64,000 bases of DNA, from NCBI GenBank assembly GCA_963676655.2, contig CAXXKX010000002.1:1488001-1552000 (forward strand), in the 5' to 3' direction. Shown here one piece after another: positions 25,132 to 34,146 of the stretch (its first letter is position 1; the number at the start of each line of letters is the position of its first letter). Source of the stretch: G963676655 sp963676655. Lineage in GTDB: Bacteria > Verrucomicrobiota > Lentisphaeria > Victivallales > Victivallaceae. Both the position numbers and the translations under genes were made by a program. The notes under the pieces were generated by a model, which was given only the letters and a program-made list of their open reading frames with translations, ran no database searches and was not told the DNA's origin.

Positions 25132-26421
25132 ATGGAGCAGGATTCAAACGGCAGTTGCAGTCATCTTGAGCAACTGGGTGATTACCGGATCATCAAACTG
25201 TTAAAAACTGGCGGAATGGGGGAAATTTATCTGGCTGAACAGATGTCAATGCGGCGCATTGTCGCATTGAAGGTATTGCAGCCGGCTTTGGCGAAAAATG
25301 AAGTGCACCTTGAACGGTTCTTCAGGGAGGTCAAAAATCTGGCGAAGCTGCGGCATCCGGCGGTGGTTCAGGCAATTGAAGCAGGCGTTGAAAACGGTAT
25401 CTGTTACTTTTCCATGAGTTATGTCAACGGCACTGACTTGAAACGAGTCATAATGCATGAGGCGATGGATGAGGACCGGGTGCTTAAAGTTGCGCGTGAT
25501 ACTGCGGATGCGTTGAGTCAGGTTTGGCGCAAACACGGGATGATTCATCGTGATATAAAACCGTCCAACCTGATGTTGACTGCTGAGGGTGAATTGAAGA
25601 TACTGGACTTTGGTATATCCAAGCAGACTATTGCCGATGAAGACGATGCCGAATTGACCCGGGCCGGGGCTTTGATCGGTTCTCCGTACTATATGAGTCC
25701 AGAGCAGGCCAGGGGGGGGAAGCTTGATCTCAGAGCTGACGTTTACTCTCTGGGCGCGACAATGTATCATTTGCTGACCAGGCAGGTTCCTTATGAGGGT
25801 GAGAGTTCGATTGAAGTGGTCAGCCTGCATATCAGTGCGCCGGAACCTGACCCGCGAAAAATAAATCCTAAAATATCATGTAAAACAGCCGCCTTGATTA
25901 AACGGATGATGGCTAAAAATCCGGATAAACGTTTTCTCTCTTGGGATAAAGTGATTGAAGAGATTGACGCGATTTTTGAGTCTAAGGAATCGAAGGAAGA
26001 AACTGAAGACAAAAAACGCCGGCACGTTCGCCGTTGTATATTGATCGGCAGCTCTCTGATGCTGATCGTGATTCTTGCTACAATGGGGCCGGGCATTTTC
26101 AAGCATAAGACGAAAAAAGTCAAGCCACCGCCGGTAAAAAAAGTTGTCGAGCAGCCGAAGATTGAAGATCCGCAGCAGGCTTTGCTGAAAAAACAGAATA
26201 AAGATCGGGAAAGGGTCCAGCAGGCTTTGCGGATTATCGAACGTGAGACAGTCAAATTGGAGGAACAGAAGAAATATCAGCAGGCCCTCGATCTTTGGAA
26301 GTATTATATCAAAAACGGTAATTGGAAAGATCATCCGCTCTTCAAGATTGAAGCAAACAGGGCGGTGACATATTATAAGGAAAAAATAAAACGTCAGAAG
26401 AAAGGGTTGTTGCATGAATAA
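25132..26421 (+). CDS. Hanks-type Ser/Thr protein kinase, membrane-anchored
   Basis: 429 residues. The kinase domain (about 18-275) has a glycine loop (KTGGMGEIYLA), Lys47 (VALKVL), the catalytic loop HRDIKPSN (139-146), DFG (159-161) and GSPYYMSPEQ, so it should be active. A basic juxtamembrane stretch (DKKRRHVRR) precedes a membrane helix (about 303-322). The outer part (about 325-429) is Lys/Glu-rich and helical, with no PASTA repeats, so the sensed signal is unknown. Its last 8 bp overlap the next gene, coupling it to two PH-domain membrane proteins that could be partners or substrates (inference). Confidence 0.92.
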   Translation: MEQDSNGSCSHLEQLGDYRIIKLLKTGGMGEIYLAEQMSMRRIVALKVLQPALAKNEVHLERFFREVKNLAKLRHPAVVQAIEAGVENGICYFSMSYVNGTDLKRVIMHEAMDEDRVLKVARDTADALSQVWRKHGMIHRDIKPSNLMLTAEGELKILDFGISKQTIADEDDAELTRAGALIGSPYYMSPEQARGGKLDLRADVYSLGATMYHLLTRQVPYEGESSIEVVSLHISAPEPDPRKINPKISCKTAALIKRMMAKNPDKRFLSWDKVIEEIDAIFESKESKEETEDKKRRHVRRCILIGSSLMLIVILATMGPGIFKHKTKKVKPPPVKKVVEQPKIEDPQQALLKKQNKDRERVQQALRIIERETVKLEEQKKYQQALDLWKYYIKNGNWKDHPLFKIEANRAVTYYKEKIKRQKKGLLHE

Positions 26422-27052
26422 ACAGGAAATAATGGCAATTGAAAAACCGCATATTAATTTGTTGTATCTTTATTTGATCAGATCGTTGCTGCTGCTGCCG
26501 CTTTTTTTGATTATTTTTCCACCGTTACTGGTGCGATATTTGACTCTGCGTTATACTTTTGACGAGAACAGCATCACTATGCGTTGGGGATTCCTTTTCC
26601 GGCGTGAAGTACATATAACCTATTCAAGAATTCAGGATCTGCATATCAACTGCGGGCTGCTCCAACGCTGGCTCGGCCTGGCGGACATTCTGATCCAGAC
26701 AGCCAGCGGGAACTCCTCCGCTGAAGTCCAGATCGAGGGGTTGATGGAATATGACGCAGTGCGCGATTTTCTCTACTCCAAAATGCGCGGGACCGAGACT
26801 GAAGAGCAGATTGGCGAGGAGGTTTCACCAGAGGATCAAGTTTTGGTACTGCTGAGTGGAATTCTTAATGAGATGAAAGGGATCAAGTCCGTAATGCAGC
26901 GTTTGGTTGGAGATAATCCGGAACCGGTTAAGGAAACAGTCATTCCGGAACCGGAAAAAAAGATGCCGCCACCATTACAGGTTGACAACTCCGCGCAGGA
27001 AACTCCTGCACAAAATACGGACATTTCTGCTGAGGAAGATGAAAATGCTTAA
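26414..27052 (+). CDS. Bacterial PH-domain (bPH2/YdbS-like) membrane protein
   Basis: 212 residues. A hydrophobic hairpin (about 18-38) precedes a bPH2 (DUF304-type) domain: YTFDENSITMRWGFLFRREVHITYSRIQDLHI is the family signature, followed by GLADILIQTASG. The C-terminal ~90 residues are Glu/Pro-rich and look disordered. The role of YdbS-like proteins is unclear; they are membrane proteins often found in pairs, as here. Overlaps the kinase by 8 bp. Confidence 0.82.
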   Translation: MNKQEIMAIEKPHINLLYLYLIRSLLLLPLFLIIFPPLLVRYLTLRYTFDENSITMRWGFLFRREVHITYSRIQDLHINCGLLQRWLGLADILIQTASGNSSAEVQIEGLMEYDAVRDFLYSKMRGTETEEQIGEEVSPEDQVLVLLSGILNEMKGIKSVMQRLVGDNPEPVKETVIPEPEKKMPPPLQVDNSAQETPAQNTDISAEEDENA

Positions 27053-27821
27053 ATTGATAAAGCATTTTTTCTGTTTTTTACTGCAAATTCCGGATAAGCC
27101 GTCACCTCCGATCGGGACGGTCGGAACCTTGAAGGTTTTCCGGGCCGCTCCGAATTTTCTTAAGTATCGCTATCTTAGATTTTTCGGTATCGGTTTTCTG
27201 AACAATCTGATTATCGTTATATATATTGCCGCCGACGTTGGTTCGTCTTTTTCCGGACCTCCCAGTAAAACCGCGTTGATTGTTTTTTTTGTTATTCTGG
27301 GTTTTTATTTGTTTACGCTCTTTGTATCATGTATTGTCGGGGTATTCACTATCATGCTTGATTATGACTTCCGCTGGTATCAGGTCACGGACCGCAGTTT
27401 GAGGATACGTGAGGGCTTGATCAAGGTAAAAGAGATGACTGTGACATTTGACAATGTGCAGGAGGTCTCGGTAGAGCAAGGGCCGATACAGCGAATTTTC
27501 GGGATTGCCGATGTGATTGTCCGGACCGCCGGCGGTAAAAATCCGCTCCAAAACGCACAAAACAAAAATCAGCCGCAATCGACAGACTTTCACAAAGCCG
27601 TGTTCCGTGGTGTCGGCAACGCCCCGGAAATCAGAGACTTGATCCAGAAAAGGGTCCGCAGCATCAAAACAATGGGAATTGGTGAAAGTCCGGTCCAAAT
27701 ACAGAAGCCGAAAAAAACAGTAAAAGGTCTTCTTTCCTCTCCGGCGCGCCGTTCCGCATTGGCGGCGATTCATGCTGAGGCGAGCGAGCTGAGAACATAT
27801 TTTGAATCCGTTAAAAGATAA
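27045..27821 (+). CDS. Second bacterial PH-domain membrane protein
   Basis: 258 residues. I chose the ATG at 27045 because GAGGA at 27032-27036 is 8 nt upstream; an ATG two codons earlier is possible. Two membrane helices (about 45-70 and 80-108) precede a bPH2 domain (YDFRWYQVTDRSLRIREGLIKVKEMTVTFDNVQEVSV; GIADVIVRTAGG). A paralogue in layout of the preceding gene, overlapping it by 8 bp; the two probably act as a complex. The C-terminus is helical and basic. Confidence 0.82.
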   Translation: MLKLIKHFFCFLLQIPDKPSPPIGTVGTLKVFRAAPNFLKYRYLRFFGIGFLNNLIIVIYIAADVGSSFSGPPSKTALIVFFVILGFYLFTLFVSCIVGVFTIMLDYDFRWYQVTDRSLRIREGLIKVKEMTVTFDNVQEVSVEQGPIQRIFGIADVIVRTAGGKNPLQNAQNKNQPQSTDFHKAVFRGVGNAPEIRDLIQKRVRSIKTMGIGESPVQIQKPKKTVKGLLSSPARRSALAAIHAEASELRTYFESVKR

Positions 27822-27837
27822 GAATTCGGGAGAAATA

Positions 27838-29136
27838 ATGAAAAAACGTCGTTATGTAGTTTGCGGAGTAAGCAACCGTGCGATCCATATGTTTATCAAA
27901 CCGATGTTTGGTAAATTTGCTCATTGTGCTGAGCTGGTCGGGTTGCTGGATTGTGATCCTTTGCGTTTTGAGGTTTGTAAATCAACCGTTCCGGAGGCTG
28001 CTGAAGTTCCCGGCTATCTGGAAGAAGATTTTGAACGGATGATTGCAGAAACTAAACCCGATGTGGTTCTGGTCGCTGGTCGGGACGATACTCATGCCCG
28101 GTACATTATAAAAGGATTGGAACGGGATCTTAACGTGGTTTCCGAAAAACCCATGGTGACGACCAGCGAGGATTGCCGTCGTGTTCTGGCCGCAGAGCAA
28201 GCCAGTAAGGGATCGGTTATCTGTACTTTCAACTGTCGCTACCCTGGTCCGCACCGGAAGATTCGTGAAATGATTCTTGAAGGTAAAATCGGCCGGATCA
28301 CATCAATTGACCTGAACTGGTATATCGATATCTATCATGGGGCAAGTTATTTTAAACGCTGGAACCGGACACGTGAGGTTTCCGGCGGACTTTCAATTCA
28401 CAAAGGGACCCATCATTTTGATCTGGTCAACTGGCTGATCGGACAGCGGGCCAGAAAAGTCCATGCTTTCGGAGCCCGCAATTATTTCGGGCCAGACGGC
28501 GAGTTTAATCCTTCGCGTAAAGATGGCCGGGTTTGTGAAACCTGTGAAGAAAAAAGTCAGTGTAAATACTTTATGCGCTGGTCCTCGCGGACCGAGACCA
28601 ATCTGCCGCCAGATGACCATTTGAATATTCTGGGTGTGCCAAACCGCGCCAAACAATACTCAAATTATCGCCCGGATCATTGTATTTTCGATTCTGAAAT
28701 AAATATCGAAGATACCTACGTGGTCAATATTCTTTATGATCAGGGCGCAATGTTGAGTTACTCTGAACATTTTTCCGCGCCGTATGAGGGATACCGTCTG
28801 GCGATAAACGGAACCCGGGGCAGGATCGAGACCCAGGAGTGGCACGCGCCGCCGCGGACTCCTTTCCCGACGCCGGAAAATCAGACAATCGACTATTTTC
28901 CGATTTTTGGCAGCAAGGAAACGATATATACGGTTCCGAGTGTCGGTGGACATGGCGGTGGCGATCCGTTGATTCTGGAAGATATTTTTCTGGGTCCTGA
29001 TCCTCAGCGCGGTTATGATATTCAGGCCGGATCTCTGGACGCGGCGTATGCCGTCTGCATCGGCGAAGCGGTCTGGAAATCGGCTAAAACCGGTGAAGTA
29101 ATCGACCTGGAAGATTTACTGGGCGAATATAAATAA
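27838..29136 (+). CDS. Gfo/Idh/MocA-family oxidoreductase
   Basis: 432 residues from the ATG at 27838 (GGGAGA upstream). An N-terminal Rossmann fold for NAD(P) (about 1-125) contains DVVLVAGRDDTHARYI and the family EKPMVTT motif (Lys of EKP is the conserved catalytic-site residue). The C-terminal alpha/beta domain includes GGLSIHKGTHHFDLVNWLIG. An insert near residues 225-245 carries four Cys (CETCEEKSQC), which may bind a metal. Such enzymes oxidise or isomerise sugars; the substrate is not predictable. It fits a polysaccharide-degrading lifestyle. Confidence 0.88.
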   Translation: MKKRRYVVCGVSNRAIHMFIKPMFGKFAHCAELVGLLDCDPLRFEVCKSTVPEAAEVPGYLEEDFERMIAETKPDVVLVAGRDDTHARYIIKGLERDLNVVSEKPMVTTSEDCRRVLAAEQASKGSVICTFNCRYPGPHRKIREMILEGKIGRITSIDLNWYIDIYHGASYFKRWNRTREVSGGLSIHKGTHHFDLVNWLIGQRARKVHAFGARNYFGPDGEFNPSRKDGRVCETCEEKSQCKYFMRWSSRTETNLPPDDHLNILGVPNRAKQYSNYRPDHCIFDSEINIEDTYVVNILYDQGAMLSYSEHFSAPYEGYRLAINGTRGRIETQEWHAPPRTPFPTPENQTIDYFPIFGSKETIYTVPSVGGHGGGDPLILEDIFLGPDPQRGYDIQAGSLDAAYAVCIGEAVWKSAKTGEVIDLEDLLGEYK

Positions 29137-29330
29137 TTAGAGCGAAGTGTAAATATTAACCACGAAAGTTCACGAAAATTCACGAAAAATTTTTTTGTGT
29201 GTTTCGGCTTGAGCCGAAAACTTAAATACTTCTTCATGATCTTCATATGTTGCCTTCGCTAGCTCAGGCTCAGACTGCGCTAGTCATGGTGCAAATAACA
29301 AAAAATAATTAAAGAAAGGTTTTACTCAAT

Positions 29331-29957
29331 ATGAAAATCTTGTTTCAAGGCGACTCAATTACTGACTGCGGACGCAATCGCGATGTAACCTGGCCAAATG
29401 ACGGTCTGGGGCAGGGATATGCCAATCTTGCGGCATCGCGTTTGCTGGCGGATTTTCCGGCAAAGGGATTGGAATTTTTTAACCGCGGCATCAGCGGCAA
29501 CCGGGTAGTGGACTTGTATGCACGCTGGAAAGTTGACGCATTGAATCTGCGTCCGGATGTCATAAGTATCTTGATCGGAGTTAATGATACCTGGCATGAA
29601 TACGGCAGTCAAAACGGGGTTGAACCCGCTAGATATGCCGATATTTACCGCATGCTGCTGCAATGGACCTGTAAAGAGCTGCCTCAAGTCAAACTGGTCT
29701 TGATGGAGCCGTTCTGTTTGGTGACTGGAGAAGCGGTCACGGATGCCTGGCTGGAGGAAATGGCCGAACGCGGTAAAATCGTCAGTGCGCTGGCTGAAGA
29801 ATTCGGCGCGATATTTGTTCCCTTGCAGGATAAACTGAATGTCGCAACCGAAAAAGCGCCGGTTCGATACTGGCTGCGCGACGGAGTCCATCCGGCACCG
29901 GCCGGCTGTGCGTTAATCGCCGACGCCTGGGTTGAAGCGGTTAAACCATTACTCTGA
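29331..29957 (+). CDS. SGNH/GDSL hydrolase
   Basis: 208 residues with all SGNH blocks: GDSI (Ser9), GISGNR, IGVND and DGVHP (Asp/His of the triad). Cytoplasmic by sequence, with no signal peptide. Likely a carbohydrate or acyl esterase acting on imported deacylatable oligosaccharides (inference). AAAGGTTTT-type ribosome site, monocistronic, with a strong terminator after it. Confidence 0.9.
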   Translation: MKILFQGDSITDCGRNRDVTWPNDGLGQGYANLAASRLLADFPAKGLEFFNRGISGNRVVDLYARWKVDALNLRPDVISILIGVNDTWHEYGSQNGVEPARYADIYRMLLQWTCKELPQVKLVLMEPFCLVTGEAVTDAWLEEMAERGKIVSALAEEFGAIFVPLQDKLNVATEKAPVRYWLRDGVHPAPAGCALIADAWVEAVKPLL

Positions 29958-29984
29958 ATATTCGCTTAATTTTTATTTGATATA

Positions 29985-30020
29985 AAGCGGCAGTATAGGT
30001 TTGTATACTGCCGCTTTTGT
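29985..30020 (+). terminator. Rho-independent terminator
   Basis: A perfect 13-bp stem AAGCGGCAGTATA (29985-29997) with TATACTGCCGCTT (30004-30016), 6-nt loop, then T-rich sequence. Ends the SGNH hydrolase transcript; its A/T flanks would also serve the opposite strand. Confidence 0.85.
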
Positions 30021-30113
30021 TCTTTATATTATCAGATTATTGGATGGTGGCGGACTTGCTATTTATCGTCTGGGTTATATATTACTTAGCTTCAACATTA
30101 ATCAGGAAATATT

Positions 30114-30395
30114 ATGGAAAAGATCACTATTGACGGGATTGAATTTAACGGCGTTGCCGTGCCTACCGAAAATGCCACATTGCTGGTTATCACCGCTCCG
30201 CACGGAATGCTTGCTTGCGGTTATGTAAAGATTGAAACCGCTAATAAACTGCTCGAGCATGTCGCTATCGTCACTGGAGTAAAGACGTTTGACGATATGC
30301 TGGAAGCGCAAGTTGTCCAGGTCAGTGACCCGGCCTCTGTGATCGGTATTAAACGCGGGATGTCCGGCCGTCAGGCTTTATTGAAGATGACTTGA
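30114..30395 (+). CDS. DUF1805 (YunC-like) protein
   Basis: 93 residues matching the whole small DUF1805 domain: LLVITAPHGMLACGYVKIETANKL and VVQVSDPASVIGIKRGMSGRQAL. Function unknown. It overlaps the upstream leader of pdxB: its stop lies 11 nt before the pdxB ATG, so the two are co-transcribed. Confidence 0.85.
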   Translation: MEKITIDGIEFNGVAVPTENATLLVITAPHGMLACGYVKIETANKLLEHVAIVTGVKTFDDMLEAQVVQVSDPASVIGIKRGMSGRQALLKMT

Positions 30396-30406
30396 GGCTG
30401 TTTATA

Positions 30407-31555
30407 ATGAAGATTGTTGCTGATAATAAAATACCTTTCCTGCGTGGCGTTTTTGAACCGTTTTGTCAGGTCGAATATTATCCGGGGGCCGAAATATCCC
30501 CGGATCATGTCAAAGACGCGGATGCCCTTATCGTCCGGACCCGGACCAAATGCAATGCCGCTCTGCTTGCCGGCTCCAATGTGAAAATAGTGGCTACCGC
30601 AACCATCGGGTTTGACCATCTGGATACTGAATTTCTGGATGATGCCGGTATAAAATGGACCAATGCCCCCGGTTGTAACTCGTCCAGTGTGGCGCAATAT
30701 ATCACTTCCGCACTGCTTAATCTGGCCGTGAGGTATGGTTTTTCACTTGAAGGTAAAACGCTCGGGGTGATCGGTGTGGGAAAAGTCGGACGTAAAGTTG
30801 CCGGGGTTGGCAAGACGTTGAATATGAATGTGCTTTTGAACGATCCGCCCCGCGCCAGAGTTGAAGGTGCGGAAGCCTTTACCGAGCTTGATGAATTGCT
30901 TGAAAAAGCCGATATTGTGACCTGCCATGTGCCGTTGAACAAGTCAGGTGAAGATATGACGCTGCATCTGGCGGATCGGGAATTTTTCAATAAAATGAAA
31001 CCGGAAGCGTTTTTTATCAATTCATCTCGCGGCCCCGTTTGCGACAATAATATTCTGAAAGAGGTACTGCGGGAAAAACGCATTAAAGGGGCGGTGCTGG
31101 ATGTATGGGAAGGCGAACCTGATTTCGATGTCGAACTTCATGGTTTGCTGGAATACGGCACTCCGCATATAGCCGGGTATTCCTATGACGGTAAAGCCAA
31201 TGGAACATCTATGAGCGTACACGCAGTCAGCCGTGAACTGGGTATTGACTTGACGAACTGGCAGCCGGATGATGTGCCTTTGCCGGAAAATACGACAATT
31301 GTTCTGGATGATTCCGGTTCAATCGATGAGATTCTTCTGCGGGCAATCAATAACTCTTATGACATAAGCAACGACGACCGGCGTTTGCGCAATTCTCCTG
31401 AAACTTTTGAGAAGCAGCGCGGCGACTATCCGTTACGCCGTGAATTTCATCTTTTTGATTTTTCGTCCGGGCTTTCTTCCTTAAAAATAACTACTGCGTT
31501 ATCGGCGTTGGATCAACTCAGCAAGGTTACGGCTTTTCAATATGAAAATAATTGA
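30407..31555 (+). CDS. pdxB: 4-phosphoerythronate dehydrogenase-like, PdxB
   Basis: 382 residues. Oxidises 4-phospho-D-erythronate in the DXP-dependent pyridoxal phosphate pathway. It has the D-2-hydroxyacid dehydrogenase layout: ATIGFDHLD, GVIGVGKVGRKVA (NAD-binding), VTCHVPLNKSGEDMTLHL, and HIAGYSYDGKANGTSM, which is characteristic of PdxB, plus the PdxB C-terminal dimerisation part (about 280-382). The ATG at 30407 has GAGG about 9 nt upstream. It overlaps the next gene by 14 bp. Confidence 0.88.
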   Translation: MKIVADNKIPFLRGVFEPFCQVEYYPGAEISPDHVKDADALIVRTRTKCNAALLAGSNVKIVATATIGFDHLDTEFLDDAGIKWTNAPGCNSSSVAQYITSALLNLAVRYGFSLEGKTLGVIGVGKVGRKVAGVGKTLNMNVLLNDPPRARVEGAEAFTELDELLEKADIVTCHVPLNKSGEDMTLHLADREFFNKMKPEAFFINSSRGPVCDNNILKEVLREKRIKGAVLDVWEGEPDFDVELHGLLEYGTPHIAGYSYDGKANGTSMSVHAVSRELGIDLTNWQPDDVPLPENTTIVLDDSGSIDEILLRAINNSYDISNDDRRLRNSPETFEKQRGDYPLRREFHLFDFSSGLSSLKITTALSALDQLSKVTAFQYENN

Positions 31556-32795
31556 TGAGAGTCAAAATCTGATCAGGTCAACCATTGAGTTCATTCTGGA
31601 TCGTTCAGATAAGATTATAAATACCAAATTGAGTGTCATTACCGGCAAGGATTTTACCGGAGATCCAGAACCTTATAAACAGGCTGACGTGATCTATACA
31701 TGGATTCAGGGGCGCGGCCTTGAGGCTTTGGCCGGACACGCTAAATTATTCGCCGATGACCGTGACCTGAGATTACGAATCAGAAAACTCGCGCTGGAGA
31801 CGATGGGACGGATGGAAGCGATTCGTTCGCTCAATGAAGACCGCATGTTTTTCAGCTTTAATTTACATGGCACGCCGAACGGGAAAATTTTGCCCGAGAG
31901 TAATTTCAGCGATCTATTTTATTCCAAAGGCTTGCTCTGCGTCTCGTCTTTATATAAATTGAACGATGTTGCGAAAGAGGCTGAGGCGTATTTTATCCGC
32001 ACCATCGAGGATATAGGTAATGACTACTTTCTTAGCGATCAGCAGGCGTTCGACCCGAAAAACCCGGTCTCGCCGGTTCCCGGTAAATTGTTGCAGGGAC
32101 CGCGAATGATTGCTCTCGGCGGCCTGGCTTCGGCTTACGACCATACCGGAAAAACTGATTATCTGCTGACGGCACAGAGGTTTATCAATCATATTATTAA
32201 ATATCACACTAAAGACAATGGTGATTTCTGGGAAGCGGTTGATCTGGAGCGCGAGCCATGGTTTGACGACGGCAAGTTATTGAGTGATCCGGGGCACGCC
32301 CTGGAGTTTGTCGGTCTGTCTTTGAAATGTCTGCTGCGAATGCTTGATTGCGGCGTCCCGGCGCTGGCGGAATACGCTTCGTCGCTCCGGTCGTTATATC
32401 CGGTTTTGCTGAAACGCAACTTTGCCAACGGCTTCAATCACGAGGCGGGCGGAATCTGTAAATCATTTGACCTGATAGCCCGGCAGACGGTGAATTCGGA
32501 TATGCCGTGGTGGAGTTTGCCGGAAACCATGCGAGCGGCGGCTTTGACCTTGGAATTCTGTGGAGAAGACCAGGAGGTGTCTGAAATACTTGAACTTTGC
32601 GCGGACGCGTTCTTTACCAATTACGTCAATCCCAAAGCGGGTAATCTGCAATATCAAACCCGGGCCGCTGATGGCTCAATTGTCGATACGATTCCGGCGG
32701 TTCCGGATGTTGATCCCGGATACCATACCAACCTTAGTTTAATAGATATGACCAGCAGTCTTACTGCTTGTTCGCAAGGTCGTCAATCGCGGTAA
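31542..32795 (+). CDS. AGE-like (alpha/alpha)6-barrel protein
   Basis: 417 residues resembling the N-acylglucosamine 2-epimerase / six-hairpin superfamily: IYTWIQGRGLEALAGH, LLSDPGHALEFVGLSL, DMPWWSLPETMRAA and DPGYHTNLSLID are in the expected places for barrel active-site loops. The exact reaction (sugar epimerase or isomerase) is not clear. It starts 14 bp inside pdxB. Its 3' end overlaps the convergent coaC gene by 35 bp. Confidence 0.75.
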   Translation: MKIIDESQNLIRSTIEFILDRSDKIINTKLSVITGKDFTGDPEPYKQADVIYTWIQGRGLEALAGHAKLFADDRDLRLRIRKLALETMGRMEAIRSLNEDRMFFSFNLHGTPNGKILPESNFSDLFYSKGLLCVSSLYKLNDVAKEAEAYFIRTIEDIGNDYFLSDQQAFDPKNPVSPVPGKLLQGPRMIALGGLASAYDHTGKTDYLLTAQRFINHIIKYHTKDNGDFWEAVDLEREPWFDDGKLLSDPGHALEFVGLSLKCLLRMLDCGVPALAEYASSLRSLYPVLLKRNFANGFNHEAGGICKSFDLIARQTVNSDMPWWSLPETMRAAALTLEFCGEDQEVSEILELCADAFFTNYVNPKAGNLQYQTRAADGSIVDTIPAVPDVDPGYHTNLSLIDMTSSLTACSQGRQSR

Positions 32796-33309
32796 AGATT
32801 TCCAGCGGTTCGACCATGCGTCCGGTTCCTTTCGCCTCGCCGCAGGCCACCCGGCCTCTGCCAGGACCAATTACATGAACCTGTCTGGAACGTAATTTTT
32901 TCACATTATCTTTAACGGCCGGATGCTGCCACATTCTTGGGTTCATGGCCGGAGCGATAAGGACCGGTCCCGCATGTGACAGGGCATAAGTCGTCAAGGC
33001 GTCGTCGGCAATTCCATTGGCGTATTTCCCAATGAAATTCGCGGAGCAGGGGGCTACCGCCAGAATGTCGGCGCGTTCGGAAAGTTCGATATGTCCCGGC
33101 TGCCATTGCGGCATTTCCCAGAGATCGGTGATTACCGGATTCCGTGACAAGGTCAAAAATGTGTGTTCTCCGACAAGTTTCAGGGCTGACGCAGTCATGA
33201 TGACATGCACGTCAAAATCCGCTTTAACCAGGCGACTGCATAAATCCGCCGCTTTGTACGCGGCAATTGAACCAGTGATTCCAAGTACGACAACTTTTTT
33301 ATTTTTCAT
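32761..33309 (-). CDS. coaC: Phosphopantothenoylcysteine decarboxylase, stand-alone CoaC
   Basis: 182 residues; a flavoprotein of the HFCD family that makes 4'-phosphopantetheine during coenzyme A synthesis. Motifs: GITGSIAAYKA, active-site His in GHIELSERAD, CSANFIGKYANGIADD, PAMNPRMW (PxMNxxMW) and ACGE...GTGRM with the catalytic Cys. The CoaB synthetase domain, usually fused at the C-terminus, is absent, so CoaB must be elsewhere. It starts 11 bp inside gmk. Confidence 0.9.
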   Translation of the reverse strand: MKNKKVVVLGITGSIAAYKAADLCSRLVKADFDVHVIMTASALKLVGEHTFLTLSRNPVITDLWEMPQWQPGHIELSERADILAVAPCSANFIGKYANGIADDALTTYALSHAGPVLIAPAMNPRMWQHPAVKDNVKKLRSRQVHVIGPGRGRVACGEAKGTGRMVEPLEIFTAIDDLANKQ

Positions 33310-33940
33310 CGAAAAGTCCCTCCGGTTGTCTTGATGTTTTTGCATGTGAAGCTTCAATTATCGCGACGAATTCTTTGACGGCGCGATCCAGATCATCGTT
33401 GATTATCGTGTAGTCATATTGATTCCATTTGCTGAGTTCTTTTTTGGCTTCGCCGAGACGTCTGGTCAGTTGTGCCTCGTCTTCGGTTCCGCGTCCGCGC
33501 AGTCGTTTTTCCAGGATTTCCACCGATGGCGGCGCGATAAAAATAAACTCGCTGCAGCGCTGCAAAGTATAATCGTTTTTAGTATGTTCTTTTATCTGCA
33601 GCGCGCCCTGGACATCGATGTCGAGAAAAACGTCTTTGCCGTTGACGGCGCGGTCTATAACTTCCGAACGCAGCGTTCCGTAATAATTGCCGAAAACATC
33701 CGCGTGTTCAATAAATTGATTTTCCGCGATAAGACGTTCAAACTCTTCCCTTGAAATGAAATTGTAATGAACTCCATTCTGTTCTCCTTCCCTTGGCTGC
33801 CGGGTGGTGCAGGAAACAGAAAAGGTCAGGTCAGGAAAAAATTCCCTGACTTTTCCGAGGATCGTCGATTTTCCAACTCCGCTAGGGCCCGACACGATTA
33901 AAATGGTTCCAAGCCGGATATTTTTTTTGCTTTCATTCAT
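33299..33940 (-). CDS. gmk: Guanylate kinase
   Basis: 213 residues; phosphorylates GMP to GDP. P-loop GPSGVGKST (18-26), the GMP-binding region SVSCTTRQPREGE...GVHYNF, DVFLDIDVQGA, and the lid RLRGRGTEDEAQLTRRL. Complete, of normal length. Overlaps coaC by 11 bp. The gene pair lacks the rpoZ that often lies between them. It is divergent from guaA, so two guanine-nucleotide genes share one intergenic region. Confidence 0.97.
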   Translation of the reverse strand: MNESKKNIRLGTILIVSGPSGVGKSTILGKVREFFPDLTFSVSCTTRQPREGEQNGVHYNFISREEFERLIAENQFIEHADVFGNYYGTLRSEVIDRAVNGKDVFLDIDVQGALQIKEHTKNDYTLQRCSEFIFIAPPSVEILEKRLRGRGTEDEAQLTRRLGEAKKELSKWNQYDYTIINDDLDRAVKEFVAIIEASHAKTSRQPEGLFDEK

Positions 33941-34022
33941 ATCATATATTTCCAGTCAACAGTTTTTAAAAGTAATATAGCACCTCAAAAAATGAATATC
34001 CACTCTTGTTGTAATGAAATGC

Positions 34023-34053
34023 TTTCACTGATATTTGGAAAAAATCAGTGAAA
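34023..34053. promoter_or_regulatory. Candidate operator between gmk and guaA
   Basis: Perfect 10-bp inverted repeat TTTCACTGAT (34023-34032) / ATCAGTGAAA (34044-34053) with an 11-nt spacer, about 95 nt before the guaA start. A related half-site (TTTTTCAGGGTGAAAAA) follows at about 34059-34075. Could be a regulator site for guaA, gmk or both. Confidence 0.4.
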
Positions 34054-34146
34054 AATGTTTTTTCAGGGTGAAAAATTCCTGATTTGAGCTATGTTATTGA
34101 ACAATATTATGATTAGTTTATAAACTTCAAGAAAGAGAATATCGAC

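Noticed and set aside
32795..33106. Additional plus-strand frames opposite coaC
   Set aside because: Antisense of a gene with clear catalytic motifs; no independent support.
34054..34146. Purine riboswitch before guaA
   Set aside because: The conserved three-way-junction bases of the purine riboswitch are absent.
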